Source: Vibrio atlanticus
GTDB taxonomy: Bacteria > Pseudomonadota > Gammaproteobacteria > Enterobacterales > Vibrionaceae
Length of the DNA: 64,000 bases
Assembly: GCF_024347315.1 (NCBI RefSeq)
Contig: NZ_AP025460.1
Location: 1,488,001 to 1,552,000, forward strand
Reading direction: 5' to 3'
Shown: positions 1-7,938 of the stretch, in pieces
Layout: every line of letters starts with the position of its first letter
How positions within the stretch are numbered: position 1 is the first letter of the stretch
Notes under the pieces: model-generated
Databases searched by the model: none
What the model was told of the DNA's origin: nothing
Seen by the model: only the letters and a program-made list of their open reading frames with translations
Position numbers and translations under genes: made by a program

Positions 1-1014
1 GAGTACGATCATTACTGTAATCAGTTACCAGTGAATTGGCTTGTAACCGATATTGATGTCGATTTTCATGAGTTGAATGGTGGTGTGAACTTTACACAAA
101 AAACATTCTATGAACTTTGGCGATTCTCCGTTTCTGATGTGTTCGACTTATTGAAGAAGCAAGGGATTGATGTAAACCCTGTGAACTCAGAACGAGAAGT
201 AGGAAACTATGTTTTAGTTATCGACGAAATCAACCGCGGCAATATCTCCAAGATATTTGGTGAGCTCATTACGCTTATAGAGCCAAGTAAACGGATGTCG
301 TTTGATAAAAAAGGCGAAGATGAATCACTTAAAATCAAGCTGCCTCATAGTAAACCTCTGTTTTCAGTACCTGATAACTTGTACCTAATCGGCACCATGA
401 ATACCGCTGACCGCTCGTTAGCCATGATGGATACGGCACTGCGCCGTCGTTTCGACTTTGTGGAAATGATGCCAAAGCCCGAGCTTCTGAATGGTGTTGT
501 TGTCAATGGTATTGACCTTGAGCGACTGCTTAAGGTGATCAATGAACGTATCGAGATTTTATACGACCGAGAACACACCCTTGGTCACGCCTTTTTTATG
601 CCTGTCAAAAACAAGCTGGAAGATGAAGAGCAAAAACACTTGGCGTTTTCTGAGTTGGTTTCAGCATTTCAGAATAAGATCATTCCACTTCTAGAAGAAT
701 ACTTTTTTGAAGACTGGGACAAGATCCGTCTAGTGTTAGCCGACAATCAAAAACCAGATGATTTGCAATTCGTTACTAAAAAATCGATGAATCAAAGCAG
801 CCTAAAAGCGCTATTTGGCGACAAACATACGTTGGATCAATTTGGTGAAGACTATCAGCAGTATTCATTAAAAGAGAAAGATAACCAAGTATGGAAAAAC
901 GCTGACGCTTATATTGGTATTTACAACCCTAAAAGCGTGAAAGCAACCCAAACCAGTGATGTTCAGACCGATAGCACTGGATCAGAATCATCAGAAGTTA
1001 ACGATAAAAAATGA
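1..1014 (+). CDS. mcrB: McrB-like AAA+ GTPase subunit of a methyl-dependent restriction system, 5'-truncated by the window
   Basis: This is the motor subunit of a McrBC-type type IV restriction system, which hydrolyses GTP to move along DNA carrying modified cytosines. The frame is open from base 1, so the gene begins upstream; the GTG at 31 is only an internal codon. The visible part has the Walker B region (VIDEINRGNISKIFGEL, about 207-257) and the McrB signature GTMNTADRS followed by ALRRRFDF, the sensor and arginine-finger region. Walker A and the DNA-recognition domain must lie outside the window. The stop overlaps the mcrC start by 4 bp, so the two are translationally coupled. The family is clear from the signature; the methylation target cannot be told. 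Confidence 0.9.
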   Translation, partial: EYDHYCNQLPVNWLVTDIDVDFHELNGGVNFTQKTFYELWRFSVSDVFDLLKKQGIDVNPVNSEREVGNYVLVIDEINRGNISKIFGELITLIEPSKRMSFDKKGEDESLKIKLPHSKPLFSVPDNLYLIGTMNTADRSLAMMDTALRRRFDFVEMMPKPELLNGVVVNGIDLERLLKVINERIEILYDREHTLGHAFFMPVKNKLEDEEQKHLAFSELVSAFQNKIIPLLEEYFFEDWDKIRLVLADNQKPDDLQFVTKKSMNQSSLKALFGDKHTLDQFGEDYQQYSLKEKDNQVWKNADAYIGIYNPKSVKATQTSDVQTDSTGSESSEVNDKK

Positions 1015-2375
1015 CCACTTCCATTGTTTTTGAATTTGGCTACTTAACGTGCGATGAACAAGCCGCGCAAGCAAATGATGACTACACGCTTATTTCAGCC
1101 AATGCGTTTCAATATTTAGAACGGCTCTGTTTAAATGAAAACAAAGGTAATGTAGGGCGTTTTTTAAAGCTGTGCAGCCGTTACGGCGACAAGTTGCTGC
1201 AAGTAAGAAACTACGTGGGCGTATTGTTTACGCCCAATGGTGAACACATTGAAGTATTACCCAAAGTAGCGAAAAAAACAGATAACTCACCAGAGGCCAT
1301 CGACGAGTCGCGAAAACTCTTGCTGATGATGCTCAAACACCTCGGTGAATTTAGGCATATTGCCACTCAGTCGGCTAACGTTGATACCTTGAGAATGCCG
1401 CTGCTTGAAGTGTTTATTCAGCAGTTTTTGCACAGTGTTAACCAATTGGTGAAGCGCGGTTTACGCAGTGACTACGTAAAACAGCAAGACAACTTAGGCT
1501 TTAAAAAAGGCAAGTTATTGGTGGCCAAACAGGTGCGCTATAATTCAGTGAACAAACACAAATTTTATTGTGAGTTTGATGAGTTTTTGCAAGACAGACC
1601 TGCCAATCGGTTAATACGCGCCGCCTTAAAAAAAGTAGCGGCGTACACCCGAAGAAACCAAAGCCAAAGGTTACTTCGAGAGCTGGATTTTGCGTTTGAT
1701 GACATACCCGCAAGTACCAATGTGAAGCAAGATTTTGCGCGTGTAAAACTAGACAGAGGCATGGACTATTACCAGTCACCGCTTGCATGGGCTAGGTTGA
1801 TCCTTGAAGGTTTTTCACCTCTTAGCATGAAAGGTACGGCGAATGCGCAGTCTTTACTTTTCCCTATGGAGTCGGTGTTTGAAAGTTACGTCGCGTCGAT
1901 ATTACGCAGGAACTTAGCTGATGGCGTTACTCTTAGCACGCAAGTTAAGTCTGAATATTTGGTTCACCACAATGGTGATCGTCAGTTCCAACTTCGCCCT
2001 GATTTAGTGCTTACCAAATCAGATAATTTGAAAGTGATTTTAGACACCAAATGGAAGCTTATCAACCTAACCGCTTCTAATTACGGTATATCGCAGTCTG
2101 ACATGTATCAAATGTTTGCCTACGGCCATAAATACCTAGGGGGAGAAGGGGATCTGTTTTTGATTTATCCTGCTCATGATGGTTTTGATAAGGCGGTTGA
2201 GTGCAGCTTTGACTTTGATAAAGAATCGCCACCTAAGCTTAGGTTATGGGTTGTCCCGTTTACTTTAAAATCTGAAAACGAGAATAGTGTTATTTGGCCA
2301 GAAGCATTTAAGTCTACAGCTAATGAGCTTATTGGTTCGCTAGCACAAAGGCTTAAGCATGAGAGCTATGCTTGA
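1011..2375 (+). CDS. mcrC: McrC nuclease subunit of the McrBC restriction system
   Basis: McrC supplies the endonuclease and stimulates the McrB GTPase. The 454-residue length is usual for the larger McrC proteins. The N-terminal half has the family pattern of a beta-rich region (VRNYVGVLFTPNGEHIEVLPK, read around 1206-1268, is typical of McrC). The C-terminal half has a PD-(D/E)xK nuclease core: RPDLVL at about 1999-2016, then ILDTKWK about 10 residues later, giving the D and DxK catalytic residues. The ATG lies in the ATGA overlap with mcrB. A 141-bp gap then separates it from the split acetyltransferase gene, so the restriction operon sits immediately outside the integrated element. Nothing suggests it is broken. 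Confidence 0.9.
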   Translation: MTTSIVFEFGYLTCDEQAAQANDDYTLISANAFQYLERLCLNENKGNVGRFLKLCSRYGDKLLQVRNYVGVLFTPNGEHIEVLPKVAKKTDNSPEAIDESRKLLLMMLKHLGEFRHIATQSANVDTLRMPLLEVFIQQFLHSVNQLVKRGLRSDYVKQQDNLGFKKGKLLVAKQVRYNSVNKHKFYCEFDEFLQDRPANRLIRAALKKVAAYTRRNQSQRLLRELDFAFDDIPASTNVKQDFARVKLDRGMDYYQSPLAWARLILEGFSPLSMKGTANAQSLLFPMESVFESYVASILRRNLADGVTLSTQVKSEYLVHHNGDRQFQLRPDLVLTKSDNLKVILDTKWKLINLTASNYGISQSDMYQMFAYGHKYLGGEGDLFLIYPAHDGFDKAVECSFDFDKESPPKLRLWVVPFTLKSENENSVIWPEAFKSTANELIGSLAQRLKHESYA

Positions 2376-2516
2376 TCATGTTAAGTTAGCGATTTTATTG
2401 GCAGTGTGAATGGTTTATATTTCCATAATATCTATGTGCTAAAGGAAAATGTTGCGCTGGTACAATGCGTTACATAAATGGGCACTTGGTCGAAAGTATA
2501 TGAATTAAGGACAATT

Positions 2517-2885
2517 ATGCCGGATATCTCCCTCCAACTTGAACTTGCCAGCACTGACGATATCCAACAGTTGCAGAGGTCGGCACTCAGCGCATTTGCA
2601 GACGATGTGGAAAAATACGGTGCGTTCCCGCCAAACATAGAATCAACAGAGTGGTTCCAAGCTGAGGTTAGTAAAGGCAACTTTTATAAAGTGCTGTACA
2701 ACAGCGACTATGCTGGGGCAATTTGCGTAGAGTGTGGTGAGCAGAGCAGTATTGAGATCCGATATTTCTACATTGATGTTCAGTATCAAAATAAACATAT
2801 TGGCTCTCAAGCCATGAGCCTTATTGAACACCAGTATTCGCATATCACAAACTGGACTTTGTTCACCCCTTATCAGTGGAATTGA
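2517..2885 (+). pseudogene. GNAT acetyltransferase, 5' fragment (gene split by the integrated element)
   Basis: This is the first part of a GNAT-fold N-acetyltransferase. The ATG at 2517 is preferred because TTAAGGA lies just upstream; an in-frame ATG at 2478 has no such site. The acetyl-CoA-binding core is visible as IEIRYFYIDVQYQNKHIGSQA. The reading frame runs to FTPYQ at 2862-2876 and then hits WN-stop, too early for the family, which needs a last helix and strands. The missing end lies at 15742-15861 in the same frame; joining them at the shared CAG gives a 158-residue protein. The fragment as it stands should be inactive, as the last GNAT strands are absent. Confidence 0.85.
2866..2877. 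repeat. attL core, left end of the integrated element
   Basis: CCCCTTATCAGT here matches CCCCTTAACAGT at 15734-15745 in 11 of 12 positions. On the left of this site lies acetyltransferase coding sequence, and on the right lies non-coding sequence leading to the integrase. The right copy has the reverse arrangement, which is the pattern expected of attL and attR made from a site inside the gene. Confidence 0.8.
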
Positions 2886-2909
2886 CTAATATTCCTCTGT
2901 AGACAGCAG

Positions 2910-2945
2910 TATACAACAATGAATAGCAATACCTTATACAACAAT
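2910..2945. repeat. Direct repeat TATACAACAAT next to attL
   Basis: TATACAACAAT occurs at 2910-2920 and again at 2935-2945, with a looser third copy (TATACAATTAT) near 2995. The copies lie between the attL core and the integrase start. Their place and spacing suit arm-type integrase or excisionase sites, but they could also be promoter-region operators. Confidence 0.35.
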
Positions 2946-3040
2946 AATTTAGATTAATTATGTTTGTTCATGCTCGTTCGCTTTAGTCTATCGATATACA
3001 ATTATTCTGCTACATATCCGCTACACAAAGGAAGAGTGTT

Positions 3041-4249
3041 ATGGCGATTAAGCAGAAAATCACAGCTAATTCAATTAAGAACCTCAAGGTTGAACAGAAG
3101 CGATTGAATGATACTGAAATCAGTGGCTTTCATGCTCGGATCTCTCCTTTAGGTACGATTAAGTATTATCTGTACTTCCGTCTCAACGGGAAGCAGCGAA
3201 ATTATCTCCTTGGTTCTGCTAATGCTTTAACTCCGGCGCAAGCAAGAGACTTAGCTAAAGAGAAAGTGGGTTTAGTTGCAAGTGGTGAAGATGTGCAAGA
3301 GGCCCGATATGAAGCTAAAAGGCAAGAGCAAAGAAGTAGCCTAACCCTAAAAAAATTTCTCGATGAACATTATGAGTCCTACCTAATAGCTATGAACCCT
3401 AAGACGGCTAAGCAGTCGTTTATGTGTATAACAAACAATTTTAAACATCTGGCGAATAAACCCTTAGCAGAGATCACTGCGTGGGATATTCAACAATGGG
3501 TTACTGAACGCAGGAACTTAGGGCGTGCTCCAGCAACGGTTTCGTACGCCTATAATCGCCTGAGAGCGGTTTTCAACCGTGCCGTTGAATGGAATTTTAT
3601 TGATTCACATAATCTGAATAATGTAAAAATAACTAGGGAAGATAATAAGAGAGTTCGTTACCTTTCCTATCAAGAAGAAAAGTCACTATTGGACACTCTA
3701 CATCATCGTAGTGAGCGTCTGAAAAATGATATCAAAAAGCGCTTTGGAGAAAGGGCGTCGACACAGTTTTCTGTACGTTATATCGATTATCTAGAGCCAC
3801 TGGTTTTAATGGCGATGAATACTGGTATGAGGAAAGGTGAATTACTTTCTTTATGTTGGGAGCACGTCAATATGGAGGATCGTTATCTAACGGTACGTTC
3901 TGAAAATGCGAAGTCCAAAAACAAACGAACGATCCCTCTGAATAATACAGTTTTTGACATGCTTAACGTTTGGCGAGAGCAGAATCCAACTACGGAATTT
4001 GTTTTTGTTGTCAATAATAGGCCTTTGGAAACCTATCAATATCAGTGGGAGCAATTATTAAAAGAAGCAGGTATACAACATTTTCGCTTTCATGATTTGC
4101 GCCACCATTTTGCCAGTAAACTTGTTATGGCGGCAGTGGATTTAAACATCGTTCGTGAGCTACTTGGCCATGCTGATTTAAAGATGACCCTTAGGTATGC
4201 GCATTTAGCGCCTGAGCACCAAGCCAATGCGGTCAATTTGATTGGTTAG
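3041..4249 (+). CDS. int: Tyrosine recombinase (P4-type integrase) of the element
   Basis: This enzyme would cut and join attP and attB to integrate the element. At 402 residues it has the usual length. An N-terminal arm-binding domain of the DUF4102 type (residues about 8-90) is followed by a core-binding domain (about 100-190) and the catalytic domain. The catalytic set is complete: R264 in TGMRKGE, a lysine near 293, H351 and R354 in HDLRHH, H377 in LLGH and nucleophile Y386 in TLRYAHL. The start is supported by AAAGGAAG about 8 bp upstream. It is the gene next to attL and reads away from it into the element. It appears intact, so excision may still be possible. Confidence 0.95.
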   Translation: MAIKQKITANSIKNLKVEQKRLNDTEISGFHARISPLGTIKYYLYFRLNGKQRNYLLGSANALTPAQARDLAKEKVGLVASGEDVQEARYEAKRQEQRSSLTLKKFLDEHYESYLIAMNPKTAKQSFMCITNNFKHLANKPLAEITAWDIQQWVTERRNLGRAPATVSYAYNRLRAVFNRAVEWNFIDSHNLNNVKITREDNKRVRYLSYQEEKSLLDTLHHRSERLKNDIKKRFGERASTQFSVRYIDYLEPLVLMAMNTGMRKGELLSLCWEHVNMEDRYLTVRSENAKSKNKRTIPLNNTVFDMLNVWREQNPTTEFVFVVNNRPLETYQYQWEQLLKEAGIQHFRFHDLRHHFASKLVMAAVDLNIVRELLGHADLKMTLRYAHLAPEHQANAVNLIG

Positions 4250-4300
4250 CAGCTGTATCCCGTCTTATTCCCATCTGGATCTTTTACCATGTTGTTATTT

Positions 4301-4510
4301 TCGGTTAGGTAACCCGATGAAACCAATAAACACGGGGCTTTGATGATTTGTTACCGCATGATTTGGTAATGGTTACTTTCGGTTAAGCTTTTATTAACCC
4401 ATTGATTTTATTTATATCGTACCTAACCGAGAAATGACTCCCTTTGAGAGCGCGTTTTTTCATCGTTTAACCTAATAGGTATAACTCTAAACCTAATAGG
4501 TACAACCCTC
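4301..4510. promoter_or_regulatory. Repeat cluster between integrase and the replication operon
   Basis: The 320-bp gap after the integrase has no gene. It holds TACCTAACCGA (4420-4430) and its exact inverse TCGGTTAGGTA (4301-4311). It also has two direct copies, 21 bp apart, of a 20-bp unit that starts ACCTAATAGGT (4470-4489 and 4491-4510). ACCTAATAGGT is itself a palindrome around a central A. This is the pattern of operators or iterons. AlpA, encoded 60 bp downstream, or the Rep protein are the natural candidates to bind here. Confidence 0.5.
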
Positions 4511-4569
4511 TAACACTGCGAATTTATTTCTGCTTAGATGAACTCGAATCGACTAAGAGGAATAAAGAG

Positions 4570-4812
4570 ATGAATTCAGAATTAACCCAAAAACGTGCTT
4601 ACACCGAACAAGAGACTGCGACTTACATTGGTATGAGTCGTTCGTTTTTACGCCAATCAAGAATGGAAGGACATCGAAAGAATCGAACAGACGCCCCACC
4701 TTTTATTAAGATAGGGCGAGCGGTACGCTATCTAAAAGAAGATTTAGACCAGTGGCTAGAGAGTCACAGTAAATGCGAACAACTCTCTCACAGAGGGGGA
4801 TATCATGATTAA
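4570..4812 (+). CDS. AlpA-like helix-turn-helix regulator
   Basis: This is an 80-residue DNA-binding protein of the AlpA/excisionase type (MerR-like winged fold). Its hallmarks are YTEQETATYIGMSRSFLRQ as the recognition helix region, then PPFIKIGRAVRYLKEDLDQWL, the usual wing. AlpA proteins of P4-like elements control integrase expression or help excision. It is the first gene of a run with overlapping ends: its stop overlaps the next start. AAGAGG lies about 10 bp before the ATG. The repeats at 4470-4510 just upstream are a plausible binding site. The family call is secure; whether it acts as activator, repressor or excisionase is not. Confidence 0.85.
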   Translation: MNSELTQKRAYTEQETATYIGMSRSFLRQSRMEGHRKNRTDAPPFIKIGRAVRYLKEDLDQWLESHSKCEQLSHRGGYHD

Positions 4813-5056
4813 TTTGAGCAAAGAACAATTGACCCTTTTGGCTTGGATGAAAAGAGGACATACATTTGAAGTGTGCTCAGATTATTGCCCGAGAAATGGC
4901 GAGGTGATCCCAAAACACCGACTGCCTATTCGCCTCTTTAAAGAGAGTATAGAGAAGCTTTTCCAAGCCGGTTTGATAACTTATGTGAGCAACAAATCTT
5001 ATGGACTTCGTTGGGATGTTTTCTCCTTGACTCAGAAAGGGAGTGAGCGAGTATGA
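4805..5056 (+). CDS. Small winged-helix-like protein of the replication operon
   Basis: This 83-residue protein is not one I can name. The sequence looks like a compact winged-helix: LSKEQLTLLAWMKRGHTFE, then IEKLFQAGLITYVSNKSYGLRWDVFSLTQKG, the helix-plus-beta-wing end seen in many small phage regulators. It overlaps the AlpA-like gene by 8 bp at its start and the Rep gene by 4 bp at its end, so the three are translated together. A role in controlling replication of the element, or as an accessory to Rep, is inferred from position only. Confidence 0.7.
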   Translation: MINLSKEQLTLLAWMKRGHTFEVCSDYCPRNGEVIPKHRLPIRLFKESIEKLFQAGLITYVSNKSYGLRWDVFSLTQKGSERV

Positions 5057-6597
5057 ATGTGTTAGATTTATCGTGCGTTGACCCTGATGACAGAGTTTTT
5101 GTCACTAAAAGGTTAGCATTGTTTCCATTTGAAATTCAGCGGATCTTACTCAATGAGTATTGTCGTCAGCCAACCAAGTTTGAACGAAATACTTATTTGC
5201 GAGTAACGTCGGACACACTCTCGAATCATTTATCTGTCCCGTTGGAGAAAGTGGGACTCAACCTTTCTGAAGAGGAGTTAAGGGTCAAAGCGAAACGCTT
5301 AGCGGCCTCGACGCTTGCATTACGACGCCAACATTTGAATGAATCCGTTTCCCTTGTTTATATTCGTCAGCTAGTCAAGCAACAAGGACTTCCCGTTAAA
5401 GCAGATTTGTATTCACACTCCGGTGAGCTCGCCCGTTACAGTGACCCCAAATGGTGGCTTAGAAAGCTCAGAAAGGCGTTAAGACGTAATATAGAAACTG
5501 TTTTGCACCATCTTAACCAAATCAATAAGAAAACAAGCCTGTATTGCTCCTATCCGACATTAATCGCAAGAAGGAACCAAAGAGCCTATCAGAACGCTTA
5601 TTTAGAAAATACCGTTGCTGTTAATGAGCTAGGGCAACGCTTTTCGTTGCTTGAATTAGCACAAAAGGGTGTCTCTGATCCGAAGATACGTAAAGCTGAA
5701 TTAATGGTTAGAGCAAGGGGATTTGAAGACCTTGCTCAAGAACTTAACCATGTAGCAACTTTTCTAACTCTTACTTGCCCTTCGAAGTATCACCGAAGCT
5801 ATTCAGCTTCGGGTCATGCCAATCCAAAATGGGGAGGCTTTACCCCGCTAGACGGTCACTCTTACTTAAATAAGGTCTGGCAATTAATACGTTCAAAACT
5901 GAATCGTTTAGGGATCCGTTTTTACGGTTTCCGTGTAGCAGAGCCACAACATGACGGCACGCCACATTGGCATTTATTATTGTTTGTGGAGCCGGAATCT
6001 TATCGTCAAATGATAGAGGTAATGCAGGACTATGCGTTACGAGAAGATAGTAAAGAAAAAGGCGCGACTGAGCACCGATTTACTGAAATCAAGATAGATC
6101 CATCAAAGGGCTCCGCTACGGGTTATATCGCTAAGTACATTTCAAAGAACATTGATGGAACTGATCTTGATAAAGGTGTTTACGAAGAAGACCCTCAAGA
6201 CGCGGCCGCCAGAGTTGATGCGTGGGCGGCCTGTTGGGGCATACGTCAATTTCAACAACTGGGAGGCTGTTCTGTGACAGTGTGGCGTGAGTTGAGACGC
6301 CTAAAAGAAAGACAAGGTTTACCGTTACTTGCTCAAGGGATTTTAAAAGCGGCGGACAAAGGTGATTGGAAGCGGTTTACTGAGATGATGGGTGGTGTGT
6401 TCAGTCTGCGTAAGAATCAGGTCTGTAAGCCTTACTACGCTCTTTCTTTTGATTTAACTACTGGAGTAATCAAAAGTAGTTTATATGACGAAAATGAAAT
6501 GGTGAGAGTGTTGAAAGGAGTCATGATTGCGGGGCGTGAAATCATCACGCGAACATTTCAGTGGCGATTGGAATCAACTCCCCGTTATGCTTTTTAA
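5053..6597 (+). CDS. HUH-endonuclease replication initiator (phage GPA / gene A family)
   Basis: This 514-residue protein should nick the element's origin and start rolling-circle type replication, as P2 gpA does. The HUH motif is PHWHLLLF with H305 and H307. The catalytic tyrosine pair is Y358 and Y362 in GYIAKYISKN, spaced as in the two-tyrosine Rep proteins. FLTLTCPSKYH (about 237-247) is the conserved strand before these motifs. The long N-terminal region (1-200) is typical of GPA. Its start overlaps the upstream gene as ATGA. An own replication initiator in an element with no structural genes fits a satellite or an integrative plasmid. No key residue is missing. Confidence 0.9.
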   Translation: MNVLDLSCVDPDDRVFVTKRLALFPFEIQRILLNEYCRQPTKFERNTYLRVTSDTLSNHLSVPLEKVGLNLSEEELRVKAKRLAASTLALRRQHLNESVSLVYIRQLVKQQGLPVKADLYSHSGELARYSDPKWWLRKLRKALRRNIETVLHHLNQINKKTSLYCSYPTLIARRNQRAYQNAYLENTVAVNELGQRFSLLELAQKGVSDPKIRKAELMVRARGFEDLAQELNHVATFLTLTCPSKYHRSYSASGHANPKWGGFTPLDGHSYLNKVWQLIRSKLNRLGIRFYGFRVAEPQHDGTPHWHLLLFVEPESYRQMIEVMQDYALREDSKEKGATEHRFTEIKIDPSKGSATGYIAKYISKNIDGTDLDKGVYEEDPQDAAARVDAWAACWGIRQFQQLGGCSVTVWRELRRLKERQGLPLLAQGILKAADKGDWKRFTEMMGGVFSLRKNQVCKPYYALSFDLTTGVIKSSLYDENEMVRVLKGVMIAGREIITRTFQWRLESTPRYAF

Positions 6598-6739
6598 CTT
6601 GGAGTTCTGTGAATAAGTGTACGCGAGGACTAACGCTTTTCTCTAAATATAAATTATTAATTATTAATTTTAGGCCATTCGATAAAGACTGATACGTTCG
6701 ACACTCTTTGTTTAACATCAGAGGGTAGGCAACAAATTA

Positions 6740-7741
6740 ATGGAAACGAGTAAAGGATTGACGAGAGAGCAAATAAGGTGTTTTCGCCGAGATGGTTATT
6801 TAGGACCATTACCGAGGTTCGCAAATGTCGAATTAATTCAAGATGTTTTAACGGAAGTTAGGGAGATAGCTCAAAGCCCAGAGCCGCATCCCCTGTATGG
6901 TCGTTATTCTGTCCGGGATTGGCATTTAGTATCGACGAAAATTAAAGAGTTGCTCACAGATTCAGCTTTGATCCCAAAGCTACAGACTCTGATTGGAGAC
7001 GATTTAGCTCTTTGGCGCTCAAAAATTTTTCACAAGAAATCTGGAGAAAACGGTACAGGTTGGCACCAAGAGTGGGGAGAATTTGATGGTGAAGAAATTG
7101 GCAATAATAAGCCTAGTTTAAGGCCTAAACATGAAAGGCGGGATCGTTGGTGGAATTTAACTGTTTGGGTAGCCCTTACTGATGTTGAGCTTGATTGCGC
7201 TCCGTTGCGTTTCATTCGTGGTTCACATAAAAAACAATATCCTAAAACCATGGTTCCAATGACGGAATCTGAGTTTTGGCATGATCCATTTATTGACTGT
7301 AAAACAATCGAAGATGTTGTCGAAAGGGCGAATAATCACACACTAGTATTGGACGTTGATACCAGTGGGCTTTTTGAAAATTATCAAATTAGTGGGAAAT
7401 CATTCGAGGATGTTAAAACCTATGTTAGAGCTGAACTTGCAAAATTACCTGCAAAAAAAACATTGGGTGTAGACGAGAGCGAAGAAGATATAGTGACGAT
7501 CCCTATGAAAAAAGGGGAATTTGTTATTTTCACGGAAAGAACCATGCATGGTTCTCTTCCTAATACATCTTCTAATGACCGGTTTGGCATTAATTTTAGA
7601 GTAACGGCAACGGATACGGAAATTTATCCATTTCGATATTTAGGCGACTTTATTGATGGCTCAAACATAGATATCACAAGACATTCGAGCTTACTGCTCT
7701 GTGGTAAGGATCTGTCTAACGCACGTAACAGTTATACGTGA
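6740..7741 (+). CDS. PhyH-family Fe(II)/2-oxoglutarate oxygenase
   Basis: This 333-residue protein belongs to the phytanoyl-CoA dioxygenase family, non-haem iron enzymes that hydroxylate small molecules or carrier-bound amino acids. The iron ligands are H109 and E111 in GWHQEW and H270 in TMHGSLPN; R281 or R287 would bind 2-oxoglutarate. The second ligand is Glu where most members have Asp. An acidic residue there argues against a halogenase, which has Ala or Gly. The end is 16 bp from the SHMT-like gene, and a LysE exporter follows, so the three form an operon. The substrate is unknown; a free or bound amino acid is inferred from the partners. Confidence 0.8.
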   Translation: METSKGLTREQIRCFRRDGYLGPLPRFANVELIQDVLTEVREIAQSPEPHPLYGRYSVRDWHLVSTKIKELLTDSALIPKLQTLIGDDLALWRSKIFHKKSGENGTGWHQEWGEFDGEEIGNNKPSLRPKHERRDRWWNLTVWVALTDVELDCAPLRFIRGSHKKQYPKTMVPMTESEFWHDPFIDCKTIEDVVERANNHTLVLDVDTSGLFENYQISGKSFEDVKTYVRAELAKLPAKKTLGVDESEEDIVTIPMKKGEFVIFTERTMHGSLPNTSSNDRFGINFRVTATDTEIYPFRYLGDFIDGSNIDITRHSSLLLCGKDLSNARNSYT

Positions 7742-7757
7742 GAAGGGAGGTTAGAAA

Positions 7758-7938
7758 GTGATTATCAGCAAACAAATGCATGACATGAATATTCTGAATG
7801 ATGCTTCTGCCTTACTTGGGTGTTCGACTTCTAAAGAGCTCTATCAAAAATTAAGAGCCTTAATAGAGCGACACGAGACTGTGAGAGTGAAGACAGGAAT
7901 AAACCTTGTGGCAGCAGAAGGCCCTATGAGTTTACAAG
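7758..7938 (+). pseudogene. SHMT-like PLP enzyme, 5' fragment (gene cut by the IS)
   Basis: The GTG at 7758 follows a strong GGGAGG by 7 bp and codes for the first 60 residues of a fold-type I PLP enzyme. NLVAAEGPMSLQ corresponds to the NLIASEN region of serine hydroxymethyltransferase. At 7938 the reading frame enters the insertion sequence and runs on as a chance tail to a stop at 8033. Removing the IS and one 9-bp duplicate joins it in frame to 9002-10146, giving a 441-residue protein. As it stands this piece lacks every PLP contact and should have no activity. Confidence 0.85.
7930..7938. repeat. Target site duplication, left copy (GTTTACAAG)
   Basis: GTTTACAAG directly precedes the IS and is repeated at 8993-9001 directly after it. 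The 9-bp length is that of IS903-group elements. An exact duplicate means the insertion is recent enough not to have drifted. Confidence 0.9.

Noticed and set aside
2478..2516. Earlier ATG of the split acetyltransferase
   Set aside because: No ribosome site there, while ATG 2517 has TTAAGGA upstream.
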